Below are positions 33,701-42,244 of a stretch of DNA of 64,000 nt, one piece after another. The position numbers and the translations under genes were made by a program. The notes below the pieces were generated by a model. That model was not told the origin of the DNA. It searched no databases and saw only the letters and a list, made by a program, of their open reading frames with translations. Source of the stretch: Promethearchaeota archaeon (GTDB taxonomy: Archaea > Asgardarchaeota > Lokiarchaeia > Sigyniarchaeales > SOKP01); NCBI GenBank assembly GCA_029838195.1, contig JALGVJ010000015.1:1-64000 (forward strand), read 5' to 3'. Position 1 is the stretch's first letter. Every line of letters starts with the position of its first letter.

Positions 33701-36700
33701 GAAGAAAAGCAACAACAATACCTTCAAATTAAAGAAAGAGAAGAAAAGGAGAAAAAGATTTCGGAGGAGGCATTGTCTCTTATTAATAAAGCAGAAGAGA
33801 TTGCAAAATGTTATGAAGAGGAATTAAAAAAAGGAAAACTTCCTCCGGAATGTGGTTATGAAGAAGCTATTAAATTATATCAAAACGCGCTTGCTAAATT
33901 AAAATCACTTGATTGGAAAGAAGAAATCAAACGATTAGAAGAATCGATTGAATATTATGAGGAAAGATTAAAAAGAGATAAGGAAATACGTGAAATAGAG
34001 GCAATTAAAAGAAAAGAAGCAGAAATTCAGAAAAAAGCATATCTTTATTTGGATCAAGCGGCAAACATGATGAATATTAAGAATTTTGACGATGCATTGA
34101 AATTTTATGGACAAGCTAAAGATTTATTTGAACAAATAGGAAGTTCTTTTGAAATCGAAAAAGTGAATCAATCCATCATGGAATTAAAAGAAATTAAGGA
34201 AGCTCATGAAAAAGAATTACTTGAACAAAAATTAAAAATTCAAGAGAAAGAAAAAGAATTAAAGAAACTAGAAGAAGAAGCTAGGCTTCAAAAGTTAAAA
34301 ATCCAAAAAGAATTAGAAAGAAAACAACAAGAAGTCATGAAGGCTTTGGAAGAAGATAGAACACGTCAAGCTATTTATGAACAAACCTTAACCATGATCC
34401 AAGAAGCTGAAGATAAAGCACGAGAATATGAAGAAAAGATACAAAATGGAGAACTAGTGGATTGTGTCTATGGAGAAGTGATTGAATTATATAAAGAAGC
34501 GATTAAAAATTTTGAAAAAATTGGTCTCAGGGAAGAAATAGAAAGGCTAAAAGAAGCTATCGAATTTTATGAGGAAAAAGAAGAACAAGATACAAGATTA
34601 AGGGAATTCGCTAAAATTTCGGAAAGAGAAAAAGATCTAACGATAAAAGCTTATCAATTAATGGATATGGCTGCTAGTTCATTAAAAATGAAAGAGTTTG
34701 ATAAAGCTATTAAATATTATGAAGAAGCAAGAAAAATTTTTGATGAACTTAGCCATGAAGATGAGATATTGAAGATCTCCATTTCGATTGATGAAGTAAA
34801 TAAGGAACGAGAAAAATATCTTGAAGAATTGGAGAAAATAAAAAAATCCAAAGAACAAGAAGAGGAACAGTGGCGCTTGTTAGAAGAGGAAGCTAAAGCC
34901 TTAAAAGCCCAAATTCAAGAAGAATTGAAAAAGAAAAATGAACAACTATTTGAAATTCAAAAACAAGAGAGAGAAAAAAAGGAAATTTCAAACCGTGCTC
35001 TCTCATTGATAACAGAAGCAGAAACTATGGTTGAAACTTATGAGAAACTCATGAAAAAAGGAGAACGACCAGAGTGCGTGTATCCGCAAGTGATTGAGAA
35101 TTATCAAAAAGCCATGGAGCTTTTTACATCCATTGATTGGGTGGATGAAGCGGAGAAATTAAAGGATCCCATTGCTCACTATGAAGAAAAACTAAGAAAA
35201 GATCAAAAAATAAGGGAAATGGAACTCAACTTGAAAAAAAAGGCAGAAATAGCTGAGAAAGCTTATAAATTAATGGATCATGCCATAACCGCTGTTAACA
35301 TGAAAGAGTTTGATGAAGCATTGGAATTGTATCAAGAAGCTAAAAACCTTTTTACTTCAATTAATAGAAATTTAGAAGTTGCTAAAATAGATATTTCAAT
35401 TGAAGAGGTGAAGAAAGAAAAAGAACAATACTTGCTCAAGTTAGAAAATCTTAAAAGGAAAAAGAAAGAAGAACAAGAACTTTTAGCCCAACTGGAAGCG
35501 AAGGCGAGAGGCCAGAGACTCCAATTTCAAAAGGAAATGGCAAAAAAGAATCAACAGCTAAAGCAATTATCTAAAATTGAAAAAGAGAAGAAAGTAATCT
35601 CCGAAAACGCATTATCCATGATAATTGAGGCAGAAGAAAAAGCAGAAAATTATGAAAAAGCCCTAAAAGAAGGTAAAAAACTTGCTTGTGTTTATCCGGA
35701 AGTAATTAAACTGCTTGAAAATTCAAAAAAACTGTTGGAAAGCATTGAATGGACGGAAGAAGTTTCGAGAATTCAAGAATCCATTCAATATTATAAGAAC
35801 AAATTAGAGCAAGATAAAAAATTAAGAGAACTAGAAGAGGCAAAAAAGTTAGAAAAAGAATTAACAAATAAAGGCTATGAATTAATGGAAAAAGCCATTA
35901 TCCAAGTAAACATGAAGAATTTCGATGAAGCCATTGAATTATATAAAGAAGCATTAGCGCTTTTTGAAAAAATAAATCGCGAAATAGAAATCGAAAAGAT
36001 CACCATATCATTAATGGAACTTGAACAAAAAAAGAAAGAAGAAGCACTAAGACTAGAGAAGGAACGAAAAAAAAAGGAGGCACAATTATTAGAATTTCAA
36101 GAAATGGAAGCACGTGCAAAAGCAGAAAGGAAAAGATTACAAGAACAGTTAAAAAAGAAACAAGAACAATTTCTTGCAGTTAAAAAGAGAGAAAAAGAAG
36201 AAAAAGAGAAAGCTGAAAATGCACTTTTCATAATTAATCAAGCAGAATCATTGGTAGAATCCTATGAAAAAGCTTTAAGTAATGGACAACGGCCAGAATC
36301 AATTTATCCTAAAGTCATAGAATTATATGAAAGCGCACTTCAATTATTAGAAGAGATTGAATGGAAAGAAGAAATTGATAAGATTAAGGAAGCAATTGAC
36401 TATTATAAGGAAAAATTAGATGAGGATTTAAAATTTAGAGAATTAGAGGCGAAAAAGTTAGAGGAAGAAAAAATAGCTTCTGAAGCATACCTTTTAATGG
36501 AGAAAGCAATTTCCTTGGTTAATATTCAAGAATATAGTAAGGCGTTAGATTTATATGAAGAAGCAAGAAAAAAATTCCAAATCATTAATAGACCTATAGA
36601 AATAGAGAAAATAGACGCATCAATAGAAGAATTACATAGAATTGAAGAAGAAAAAATTGAAAAATTAAAAAGAAAGCGAATGGAAGAGATTAAAAGAAGA

Positions 36701-39034
36701 AGGGAAAAGGAAGAATTTGAAAAGGAACTCTTGGCAGCAAGGAAGAAGTTAAAAAAAGAAATGGAAGAGAAAAAGAAAAAACAATTAGAAAAGCAAGAAC
36801 GAATCAAGAGAGAAAAGCAAATCTCAGAAGAAGCTTTTTCATTAGTTAATAAAGCAGAAAATATGGTAGAAGAATATCATTTAAAATTAAGTAAGGGCGA
36901 AAGTCCTGAAATTGATTATAATAAAGTCATCGAATTATATGAACAAGCTATAAAAAAATTAAAAAGCATAAATTGGCAAGATGAAGTAAATAAGCTTTTG
37001 GATGCTATTGAATATTATAAACAGAAAAAGAAAGATGAAGAAATTCTAAAAAAATTAGAATTAGAAGAGAACAGAAAGGAAAAAGAACTTGAGAAAGCAT
37101 ATACATTAATGGAAAAAGGCATGGAATTGTTTAAACAATCAAAATATGAAGAAGTTATTCGACTTTATGAGCAAGTTGCTCAAATCTACAAGCAATTAGA
37201 AATGGAATATGAATTGATGACTATTGAGAATTTAATCTTAGAAATTAATGAGAAAAAGGCTGCTGAAGAAAGAGCTCTAAAAGAGGAGGAAAAATATCGG
37301 GAGGAGATTGAGAGAGAATTATTAGAGCGACAAAGAGAATTAACTAGAGAATATAGCGAGGAGCAGAAGCGAAAACAAAGAGAAAAGGAGCTGTTAAAAG
37401 CTGAAAAATTGAAAAAACAAAAAGAAAAAGCAAAAGCTAAGGAAGCTCATGAGTATATAGACAAGGCAGAGGAATTAGCTAAAAATTACAAATTAGATAT
37501 AAATGTAGCATTTGAAAAAGTAGAACAATTATTCAACAAAATCTTCGATTATTATCAAAAAGCTAAAAATATTTTTGAAGAAATTAATTGGAGAGAGGAA
37601 GTTAAAACATTAGAAGAGACGATTGAATATTATCAAGAAAAGCTGAGAGCAGACAAGGAATTTCGAGAGATTGAAACACAAAGAAAAAAGCAAGAACAAG
37701 AAGAATTAGAACGCTTGGAACAATTGGCTCGCATGGCTAAAGAGCGAGAAGAGTTGATGAAAAAAAGGAAAGAAAAATTGTTATTAAAAGCTAAAAAAAT
37801 AGCAAAAGCCCATGAGGAAAAGAAAAAGAAAGCTTTTGAGTACTTGGATGCAGCAAATGAAGAATTAAATAATAATAATCACGATAAAGCACGTGAATTA
37901 TACCAATTGGCTGGCGAAATATTTGCTAGCATTGATTGGCAAGAAGGCGTTTCAATGATTAACGAATCCCTTGAAATGGTTGAACAACGTAAAAGAGAAG
38001 TCGAAAAGCAACTTAAAGAAGAAGAACAAAGAAAACATGAACAAGAATTATTTCATAGAGAAATAGAAGAAAAAATAGCTGAACTTGAAAGGATTAAGCA
38101 ACAAGAATTAGAACAGAAGCGAAAAGAACTTCTAGAGAAGCAAAAACAGCAAAAAGAACAAAGAGAAATTGCGGATAAAGCTTTTAAGTTGTTAGAAGAG
38201 GGCACGCGATTTTTGGAAGTCAATAAATTTGACGACGCAGAAGCGAGATATATACAAGCACGAGACCTTTTTGGCAAAATTGGATGGACCCATGAAATTT
38301 CTAAAATAAATAATGAATCCTTATTGAATTTAAGAAGAAAGAAAGCCTTAATCGCACGTTCAAGAGAAGAACAAAGAAAAGCTAAAGAATTGAGAGAACG
38401 GAGAGAAAAAGAAATAGAAAAACAAAAGCAAATTCAAGAAAAAGCCCTTAAAAAATTACGAAAGATAAAAATCATGGATAAATTTGACGAATCCATCCAA
38501 CAAGAGTATGAAAAAGCTCAAGAATACCTCAACTCTCATGAATATAACCAAGCCGTCCTTATCCTTAAAGATGTCGTGGATAAATTAGAGAAAGCAGGAA
38601 AACAAGATGAGAAAGAAAAAATTAAATCCCAAATAATGCAAATCATGGAACAATCAAGAATCCCCATCATTACATTAGAAGAAACAATTTCTCCAAAAGA
38701 ATTAGACTATTTCATTGCAACTTGGCGAGCCCTCGATAAAGCAAACATTTCTCTTGCCAATAATTTGCCCATGAAAACGATTTCTGAATTAAAAGAAGCC
38801 ATCTTTAACATGCAACAAACTCAGCTGTCTAAAAAGTATCTTGAAAAAATTAATTCCCTAATGAACGAATTAAATATTGAATTGGGAAGAAAAAGAAAAG
38901 TACCACTCAGTGATGCGGGTGATAAATCCGAAACGGAGATTCAAAAAGATGAATTAGAACAAAAGATCCAAGAACGAAGAAAACAACGTGAACAACGCAT
39001 TTTAGACTTATTAAAAAAAAAGAAAATTGAATAA
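30767..39034 (+). CDS. Giant 2755-residue coiled-coil/TPR-like repeat protein
   Basis: A 2755-residue, almost wholly helical, highly charged protein with no signal peptide or membrane helix. The core is nine tandem units of 204-205 residues (from about residue 591 to 2428). Each unit has a helical pair ALSLIxxAExxAxxYE with VYxxVIELYExAI and a W-x-E-E-I segment; then a TPR-like pair AYxLMDxA...FDxALELYxxAKDLF; then a 60-residue Lys/Glu/Gln coiled coil. Shorter related units precede (about residues 230-590) and follow; a different C-terminal ~200 residues closes the protein. It starts at ATG 30767 behind GGAGAAGGGG. A scaffold or cytoskeletal/membrane-organising function is plausible; no known family was recognised. 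Confidence 0.85.
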   Translation: MTEDKKDKIFTEAYSLLEHALDLLDSKFYDDALEVLKQSKELFKELNREEEMKIIEEKISEISKIKERQRTDLVTKKREDSELETQIRALVDDAERLAREYEKEWHDALKEDRILRESKYPLVIQKYKNIIKLLKDKGWEKQIPVYEETIERYKLKLKNEEKVRDLEKEKREKQEKQLGLRRLPLRDVLKIVDGESKDEILNELRKKGEEKNLDILIESIERELKFREKEYLKELKEGNFNIECPYEKIIIVYQAIQQLLEEKNHPEEASLYTNIIKSYEQKLAQDENLRATEALKLKKKEEFETLQKSKDVSPAMQQPEKIKRTMEKETLEKDESQDIDAYIDTLIKKSNELEEIYMKTIKQGNFEIECPYEEIIKNYKEIQDLLRKNNRMREASLYENAIQLYQQKLEQDKRLRETEAQKKQKREELKALQKIENGAKESEIDKRMILKTTKKEENEQFQQAMRLIEEVEKEIKEYETQRKENILEHETPYERAIEAYKTAQNILRKIGWTDEANRLNDSIIYYKEKKEKDDILRARELEKRKRREIVLEREKETRKTLKIESEKEVMEKERRIKQQQEQKAAELKRANELFETIEKANQIAREYQVQIKQKNFTEPSKYIEVIDIYEKAKETFENMGWEGEANKLNASIYYYKKKLEEENILKKQFQQEKKEKELVEKGYQLMDQALKKLSVQEFDEARNLYNKAKGIFLSLGRSLELDKIKMAMIELNRKREEYLKKLREQEEKREKLREEEKILEEKAIIERKNFQRELEKKQELFIQLKEKEQKDKAISEEALSLIHQAEEMARIYEENIKLGRRPEPVYEKVIEFYEKAIEKFRMIGWEDEILKLKESIQYYRKKSKEDKELRELERVKSREIEIEQEAYNYLEEATTMMNSNNFDAALELYKKARDLFEEINHDLEVKKVNNSILELKRKKEDYYKKLEEIKKKREKLIKEQQELEQKILLERKKLKKELEEKQQQYLQIKEREEKEKKISEEALSLINKAEEIAKCYEEELKKGKLPPECGYEEAIKLYQNALAKLKSLDWKEEIKRLEESIEYYEERLKRDKEIREIEAIKRKEAEIQKKAYLYLDQAANMMNIKNFDDALKFYGQAKDLFEQIGSSFEIEKVNQSIMELKEIKEAHEKELLEQKLKIQEKEKELKKLEEEARLQKLKIQKELERKQQEVMKALEEDRTRQAIYEQTLTMIQEAEDKAREYEEKIQNGELVDCVYGEVIELYKEAIKNFEKIGLREEIERLKEAIEFYEEKEEQDTRLREFAKISEREKDLTIKAYQLMDMAASSLKMKEFDKAIKYYEEARKIFDELSHEDEILKISISIDEVNKEREKYLEELEKIKKSKEQEEEQWRLLEEEAKALKAQIQEELKKKNEQLFEIQKQEREKKEISNRALSLITEAETMVETYEKLMKKGERPECVYPQVIENYQKAMELFTSIDWVDEAEKLKDPIAHYEEKLRKDQKIREMELNLKKKAEIAEKAYKLMDHAITAVNMKEFDEALELYQEAKNLFTSINRNLEVAKIDISIEEVKKEKEQYLLKLENLKRKKKEEQELLAQLEAKARGQRLQFQKEMAKKNQQLKQLSKIEKEKKVISENALSMIIEAEEKAENYEKALKEGKKLACVYPEVIKLLENSKKLLESIEWTEEVSRIQESIQYYKNKLEQDKKLRELEEAKKLEKELTNKGYELMEKAIIQVNMKNFDEAIELYKEALALFEKINREIEIEKITISLMELEQKKKEEALRLEKERKKKEAQLLEFQEMEARAKAERKRLQEQLKKKQEQFLAVKKREKEEKEKAENALFIINQAESLVESYEKALSNGQRPESIYPKVIELYESALQLLEEIEWKEEIDKIKEAIDYYKEKLDEDLKFRELEAKKLEEEKIASEAYLLMEKAISLVNIQEYSKALDLYEEARKKFQIINRPIEIEKIDASIEELHRIEEEKIEKLKRKRMEEIKRRREKEEFEKELLAARKKLKKEMEEKKKKQLEKQERIKREKQISEEAFSLVNKAENMVEEYHLKLSKGESPEIDYNKVIELYEQAIKKLKSINWQDEVNKLLDAIEYYKQKKKDEEILKKLELEENRKEKELEKAYTLMEKGMELFKQSKYEEVIRLYEQVAQIYKQLEMEYELMTIENLILEINEKKAAEERALKEEEKYREEIERELLERQRELTREYSEEQKRKQREKELLKAEKLKKQKEKAKAKEAHEYIDKAEELAKNYKLDINVAFEKVEQLFNKIFDYYQKAKNIFEEINWREEVKTLEETIEYYQEKLRADKEFREIETQRKKQEQEELERLEQLARMAKEREELMKKRKEKLLLKAKKIAKAHEEKKKKAFEYLDAANEELNNNNHDKARELYQLAGEIFASIDWQEGVSMINESLEMVEQRKREVEKQLKEEEQRKHEQELFHREIEEKIAELERIKQQELEQKRKELLEKQKQQKEQREIADKAFKLLEEGTRFLEVNKFDDAEARYIQARDLFGKIGWTHEISKINNESLLNLRRKKALIARSREEQRKAKELRERREKEIEKQKQIQEKALKKLRKIKIMDKFDESIQQEYEKAQEYLNSHEYNQAVLILKDVVDKLEKAGKQDEKEKIKSQIMQIMEQSRIPIITLEETISPKELDYFIATWRALDKANISLANNLPMKTISELKEAIFNMQQTQLSKKYLEKINSLMNELNIELGRKRKVPLSDAGDKSETEIQKDELEQKIQERRKQREQRILDLLKKKKIE
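32537..38050 (+). repeat. Nine in-frame repeats of 612-615 bases inside the giant gene
   Basis: Equivalent codons (the residue before the EA(L/F)SLI-type helix) occur at 32537, 33152, 33764, 34379, 34991, 35603, 36215, 36827 and 37439, so steps are 615, 612, 615, 612, 612, 612, 612 and 612. The repeats are diverged at DNA level but almost constant in length. Confidence 0.85.
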
Positions 39035-39061
39035 AAAAATAAATTTTAAATAAATTAGAAT

Positions 39062-39292
39062 TTAAACTGCTATTTTTTCAGAAATTGGCAACTTTAATTC
39101 TTCATTTTCCCTTTCCACTTCTGTTGCTCCATTATTTCCATTGATTACCTCATCAATTTTGAATTCTGTCTTGATCAAGTCTCGAATCGCCATTCGAATT
39201 GCCTCGCTTCGATTTGGAAATCTCCCTTCAGCAACTAATATTTCTAATAAATTTAAATAATTTTCTGGAATGTTTAATGAAATTAATCTCAT
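39062..39292 (-). CDS. Ribbon-helix-helix (CopG/NikR-type) transcription regulator
   Basis: A 76-residue protein. MRLISLNIPENYLNLLEILV followed by GRFPNRSEAIRMAIRDLIKT is a standard ribbon-helix-helix: beta strand (residues 2-7), helix A, the FPNRSEAIR turn and helix B. The rest is an acidic tail. RHH proteins dimerise and bind operators with inverted or direct repeats, often their own promoter. An inverted repeat flanks the TATA-like region 27-68 bases upstream (39319-39361). Convergent with the giant gene, 27 bases from its stop. Confidence 0.85.
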   Translation of the reverse strand: MRLISLNIPENYLNLLEILVAEGRFPNRSEAIRMAIRDLIKTEFKIDEVINGNNGATEVERENEELKLPISEKIAV

Positions 39293-39318
39293 TTTTTACC
39301 TCCCTCTTTTTTTTTTTT

Positions 39319-39361
39319 GATATCACGTGTTGATTAAGATCATATATATCATAGTGATATT
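39319..39361 (-). promoter_or_regulatory. Probable operator/promoter of the RHH regulator
   Basis: GATATCAC (39319-39326) and GTGATATT (39354-39361) form an inverted repeat with 7 of 8 matching bases, spaced by 27 bases that include CATATATATC, a TATA-like element. Binding by the RHH protein would cover its own promoter. Autoregulation is inferred. Confidence 0.45.
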
Positions 39362-39561
39362 TAAATATTTTAGAGAAATCAACCCCAACAAATCCGACAT
39401 TATTCGGATATAGATTCTGGAGCATGAGAAAAAACATTCACCATAATTTTTAACTACTTTAAGTGATTACCTCATCCTCTCTTCAATAGACCCATGAATA
39501 AATTATCCTTAAATTTTAACTTTAATTAAATAATTTAATTTCATACTAATCGTGAACTTAA

Positions 39562-39822
39562 TTGTCTAAAACACAAAAAATTAAACAAAAAATAATTATT
39601 AACAACTCTAAATGCACATCATGTAAAATTTGCATGATGTGGTGTAGCTATCAATTTTTCAAAAGATTTATTCCCTCTAAAGCCCGAATCAGAATAGAAA
39701 ATGAATATGATTTACAACCCAACATCGTGTTTTTGGAATCATGTACGCAGTGCGGTCAATGTGCTCTACATTGCGTTTATGGAGCATTAATTCTTAAGGA
39801 GGAGAGAGAAGAAAATGAGTGA
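39562..39822 (+). CDS. Small ferredoxin-like [4Fe-4S] protein, partner of AOR
   Basis: An 86-residue electron carrier. The Cys set CTSCKICMMWC (residues 18-28) and CTQCGQCALHC (about 61-71) resembles a polyferredoxin of the type found as small subunit of aldehyde:ferredoxin oxidoreductases. Only one C-x2-C-x2-C-x3-C cluster motif is complete at the C-terminal end; the first is C-x2-C-x2-C-x3-C too, so two [4Fe-4S] clusters are possible. The start is TTG 39562. Its last codons overlap the AOR start by 8 bases, showing a dedicated pair. Confidence 0.85.
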   Translation: MSKTQKIKQKIIINNSKCTSCKICMMWCSYQFFKRFIPSKARIRIENEYDLQPNIVFLESCTQCGQCALHCVYGALILKEEREENE

Positions 39823-41722
39823 GTGGAGTGGATACACGGGAACTATTTTAGAAATTGATTTAACTTCGAGAAAGACCTTCTCAATTAAGGAAAATAAAGA
39901 GGATTTGCGTCAATTCTTGGGAGGGTTTGGCATGAATTGTAAACTTTTCGCTGATCGTTTCGTGCCTAAAGTTGACCCCTTATCGCCCGAAAATTTTGTA
40001 ATTATAGGGACGGGGCCTTTAGTTGGAACGATAACACCAGGAGCTTCGAGAACCGTTGTTATCTCAAAATTTCCCGCAACCGGGGCTATAGCTAATTCCT
40101 GTGGAAGTATGAGTTTCGGCTTTCAAATGAAGCAAGCGGGTTATGATCATGTGATTATTCATGGCCGAGCTGAAAAACCTTCCTATTTATTAATTATTGA
40201 CGATGCCGTGGAAATTAGAGATGCATCCAAAATCTGGGGTAAAGATATCGTGAATTCCACTAACTTTTTGAAAAAAAAGCATGGTTCGAGCGGAGTTATT
40301 TCAATTGGACAAGCGGGTGAAAATTTAGTAAAAGGAGCGTTAACACTCATTGATAATACTTCCACGCTTGGAAGGGGTGGATTAGGCGCAATTTTGGGGT
40401 CAAAAAACGTAAAAGCAATAGTTGTAAAAGGAAAAAGAGGTATAGATATAGCCCATCCTACAGTATTTAATGAATTGTATGAGAAGTTCATGGAAAGAGT
40501 ACGGAATTACCCTCAGAGAGAATCGTGGTTGAGCCTTGGAATGTTAAGAAGTTTGCCAATTGGGATGTTATTATCATTAAAAGGACAAAAAACAAAGGTA
40601 AAACAAGTTAGTGAACGGACGTATTTAAAAAAAATAAAAGCAAGGCGCATTGCATGTCCTTCTTGTCCCATGGCCGACAAGGACATTCTATTAATAAAAG
40701 AGGGAGAATTTCAAGGTTTAATTAACTATACTTCTTCGGTTATCAATCCCTTTCTCATGTTCACGTTAGAAGGGTTAAAATCGCATGATGAAGCAATAAA
40801 AGCTTTTGATCTAATTAATAGATATGGATTAGATTCATTAACCATTACTGCGCTACTCGAATTTTTAACTCAAATGCAAGAAAAGGGGATTTTAACGGAG
40901 GACATCACGGGAATAAAGTTTTCTACGGATTATAAGAGTTTAGAGAGACTCATCAAAATGATTGCGTTCCGTAAAGGATTTGGAAACATACTCGCGGAAG
41001 GTTGGGAGGGGTTAGCTGAATTAAATGAAAAAATAAGGGAGGAGATGCTTGTCATAAAGGGTTTAGATGTGGTATTCGAACCGCGACTTTTACGCCTGGG
41101 CACGATGGAATTTGAGCAAGTAGTAAATCCTAAGGGAGCTCATATCGCATCCGGTGGCTCTCCTACTTATGTAGGGGCTGCGAGTTCTATTGATAAGTTT
41201 GAAACGCATTTTCATAGAATGGGGATACCAAACGATGCCATAAAACGAATTTTTAATCCTCCTAAAAAAGATTTATTAATTGATATTGGTAGATTAACCC
41301 GTTATTCAGAAGATTGGTATGCCCTTTTAACTTCACTCGGTTTGTGCGCTCGGGCTCAAATGAATCGATTTTACAACTTCCGGCTAATCCGTGAGATCTA
41401 TAATTCTGTTACTGGTTTTAATTTAAGTGAGGACGAATTTCGTAGAACTGCAGAACGATCATGGAATTTGCTTAAAATCTTAAACATGAAAGAAGGATTT
41501 TCGAGAAAGAATGATAAATTCCCCTCGAATTGGTTTAAACCATTGAGATATGGAAAACTCACTCTCGAAATCAAGGATTTTACGGGAGAAACGAGGATTA
41601 CGGAGGAATTAGCCATTGAATTGCTTGATAATTATTATGATGAGCGGGGGTGGGATAAAGAAAATGGGCTTCCTACAACTTCAAAGCTAAAGCAATTGAA
41701 TTTAGAGAGGTATTTGACATGA
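39815..41722 (+). CDS. Aldehyde:ferredoxin oxidoreductase family (tungsten/molybdenum-pterin) enzyme
   Basis: A 635-residue AOR-family enzyme, oxidising aldehydes (or the reverse) with electrons to ferredoxin. The N-domain has GGFGMNCKLF, GTGPLVGTITPGASR and SCGSMSFGFQMKQAG; IGQAGENLVKGA and GRGGLGAILGSKNVKAIVVKG are family signatures. The cluster loop reads RIACPSCPMADKD (about residues 280-292): family members normally have C-x2-C-x3-C, here the third position is Asp. The fourth Cys, in LGLCARAQ, remains. Substrate is unknown. Tight overlap with the ferredoxin-like gene indicates one complex. Confidence 0.9.
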   Translation: MSEWSGYTGTILEIDLTSRKTFSIKENKEDLRQFLGGFGMNCKLFADRFVPKVDPLSPENFVIIGTGPLVGTITPGASRTVVISKFPATGAIANSCGSMSFGFQMKQAGYDHVIIHGRAEKPSYLLIIDDAVEIRDASKIWGKDIVNSTNFLKKKHGSSGVISIGQAGENLVKGALTLIDNTSTLGRGGLGAILGSKNVKAIVVKGKRGIDIAHPTVFNELYEKFMERVRNYPQRESWLSLGMLRSLPIGMLLSLKGQKTKVKQVSERTYLKKIKARRIACPSCPMADKDILLIKEGEFQGLINYTSSVINPFLMFTLEGLKSHDEAIKAFDLINRYGLDSLTITALLEFLTQMQEKGILTEDITGIKFSTDYKSLERLIKMIAFRKGFGNILAEGWEGLAELNEKIREEMLVIKGLDVVFEPRLLRLGTMEFEQVVNPKGAHIASGGSPTYVGAASSIDKFETHFHRMGIPNDAIKRIFNPPKKDLLIDIGRLTRYSEDWYALLTSLGLCARAQMNRFYNFRLIREIYNSVTGFNLSEDEFRRTAERSWNLLKILNMKEGFSRKNDKFPSNWFKPLRYGKLTLEIKDFTGETRITEELAIELLDNYYDERGWDKENGLPTTSKLKQLNLERYLT

Positions 41723-41813
41723 AGTCATGTATCATGTAAACCAAAAATTTTTACGAAACCATCCATTATTTTACTTACAAGTTTATATAGATTAATCAGG
41801 AGGAAAAAATATA

Positions 41814-42140
41814 ATGACAGATATTCAAAAGCAATTAAAAGAACACCTAGAAAATGGCAAAGATTGGGAGCAAATGGAAACGCCTATTCCGGGCGTGTTT
41901 ATCGTGAAAGGTCCTGGAAGTAAAAGACGGCCTCCCATGTTATATTTAGAGATTAATCCGTTAAAAGAAGATGGGACTCCCATGAAACGAAAAGGACTCT
42001 TTATTAATAATTATGAAATGTTAGTAAAATTTTCTGAAGCATTGAACGACGATACTACGTTAAAATTAATTAAAGAAATTGAAAAGGTAAATCCTAAATT
42101 AAATACTAAGAAATCTTCAGTAAAAAAATTACAGATGTAA
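41814..42140 (+). CDS. Small protein of unknown function, possibly PC4-like
   Basis: A 108-residue protein. The middle, GVFIVKGPG, RPPMLYLEINPLKEDGTPMK, RKGLFINNYEMLVKFSEAL, shows alternating strands followed by a helix, reminiscent of the PC4 single-stranded-DNA-binding fold (strands, ...DG...KGI..., helix). This likeness is weak and only inferred. N- and C-termini are charged, ending in Lys-rich KKSSVKKLQ. A TATA box (41783-41789, TTTATAT) and AGGAGG (41799-41804) precede ATG 41814, suggesting strong expression. Confidence 0.65.
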   Translation: MTDIQKQLKEHLENGKDWEQMETPIPGVFIVKGPGSKRRPPMLYLEINPLKEDGTPMKRKGLFINNYEMLVKFSEALNDDTTLKLIKEIEKVNPKLNTKKSSVKKLQM

Positions 42141-42244
42141 AATCGAGCCTTTTTTTCAGAGAAATTCAATCAAACTAATAAGTTATTAAAATATCATTAG
42201 GAAAACAAAAATACGCATTCCTTGAGAGAGAAGAAGAATTAAAG

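Noticed and set aside
32537..38050. Tandem repeats as a CRISPR or satellite array
   Set aside because: The units are 612 bases, in frame, diverged in DNA and conserved as protein; this is a repeat protein.
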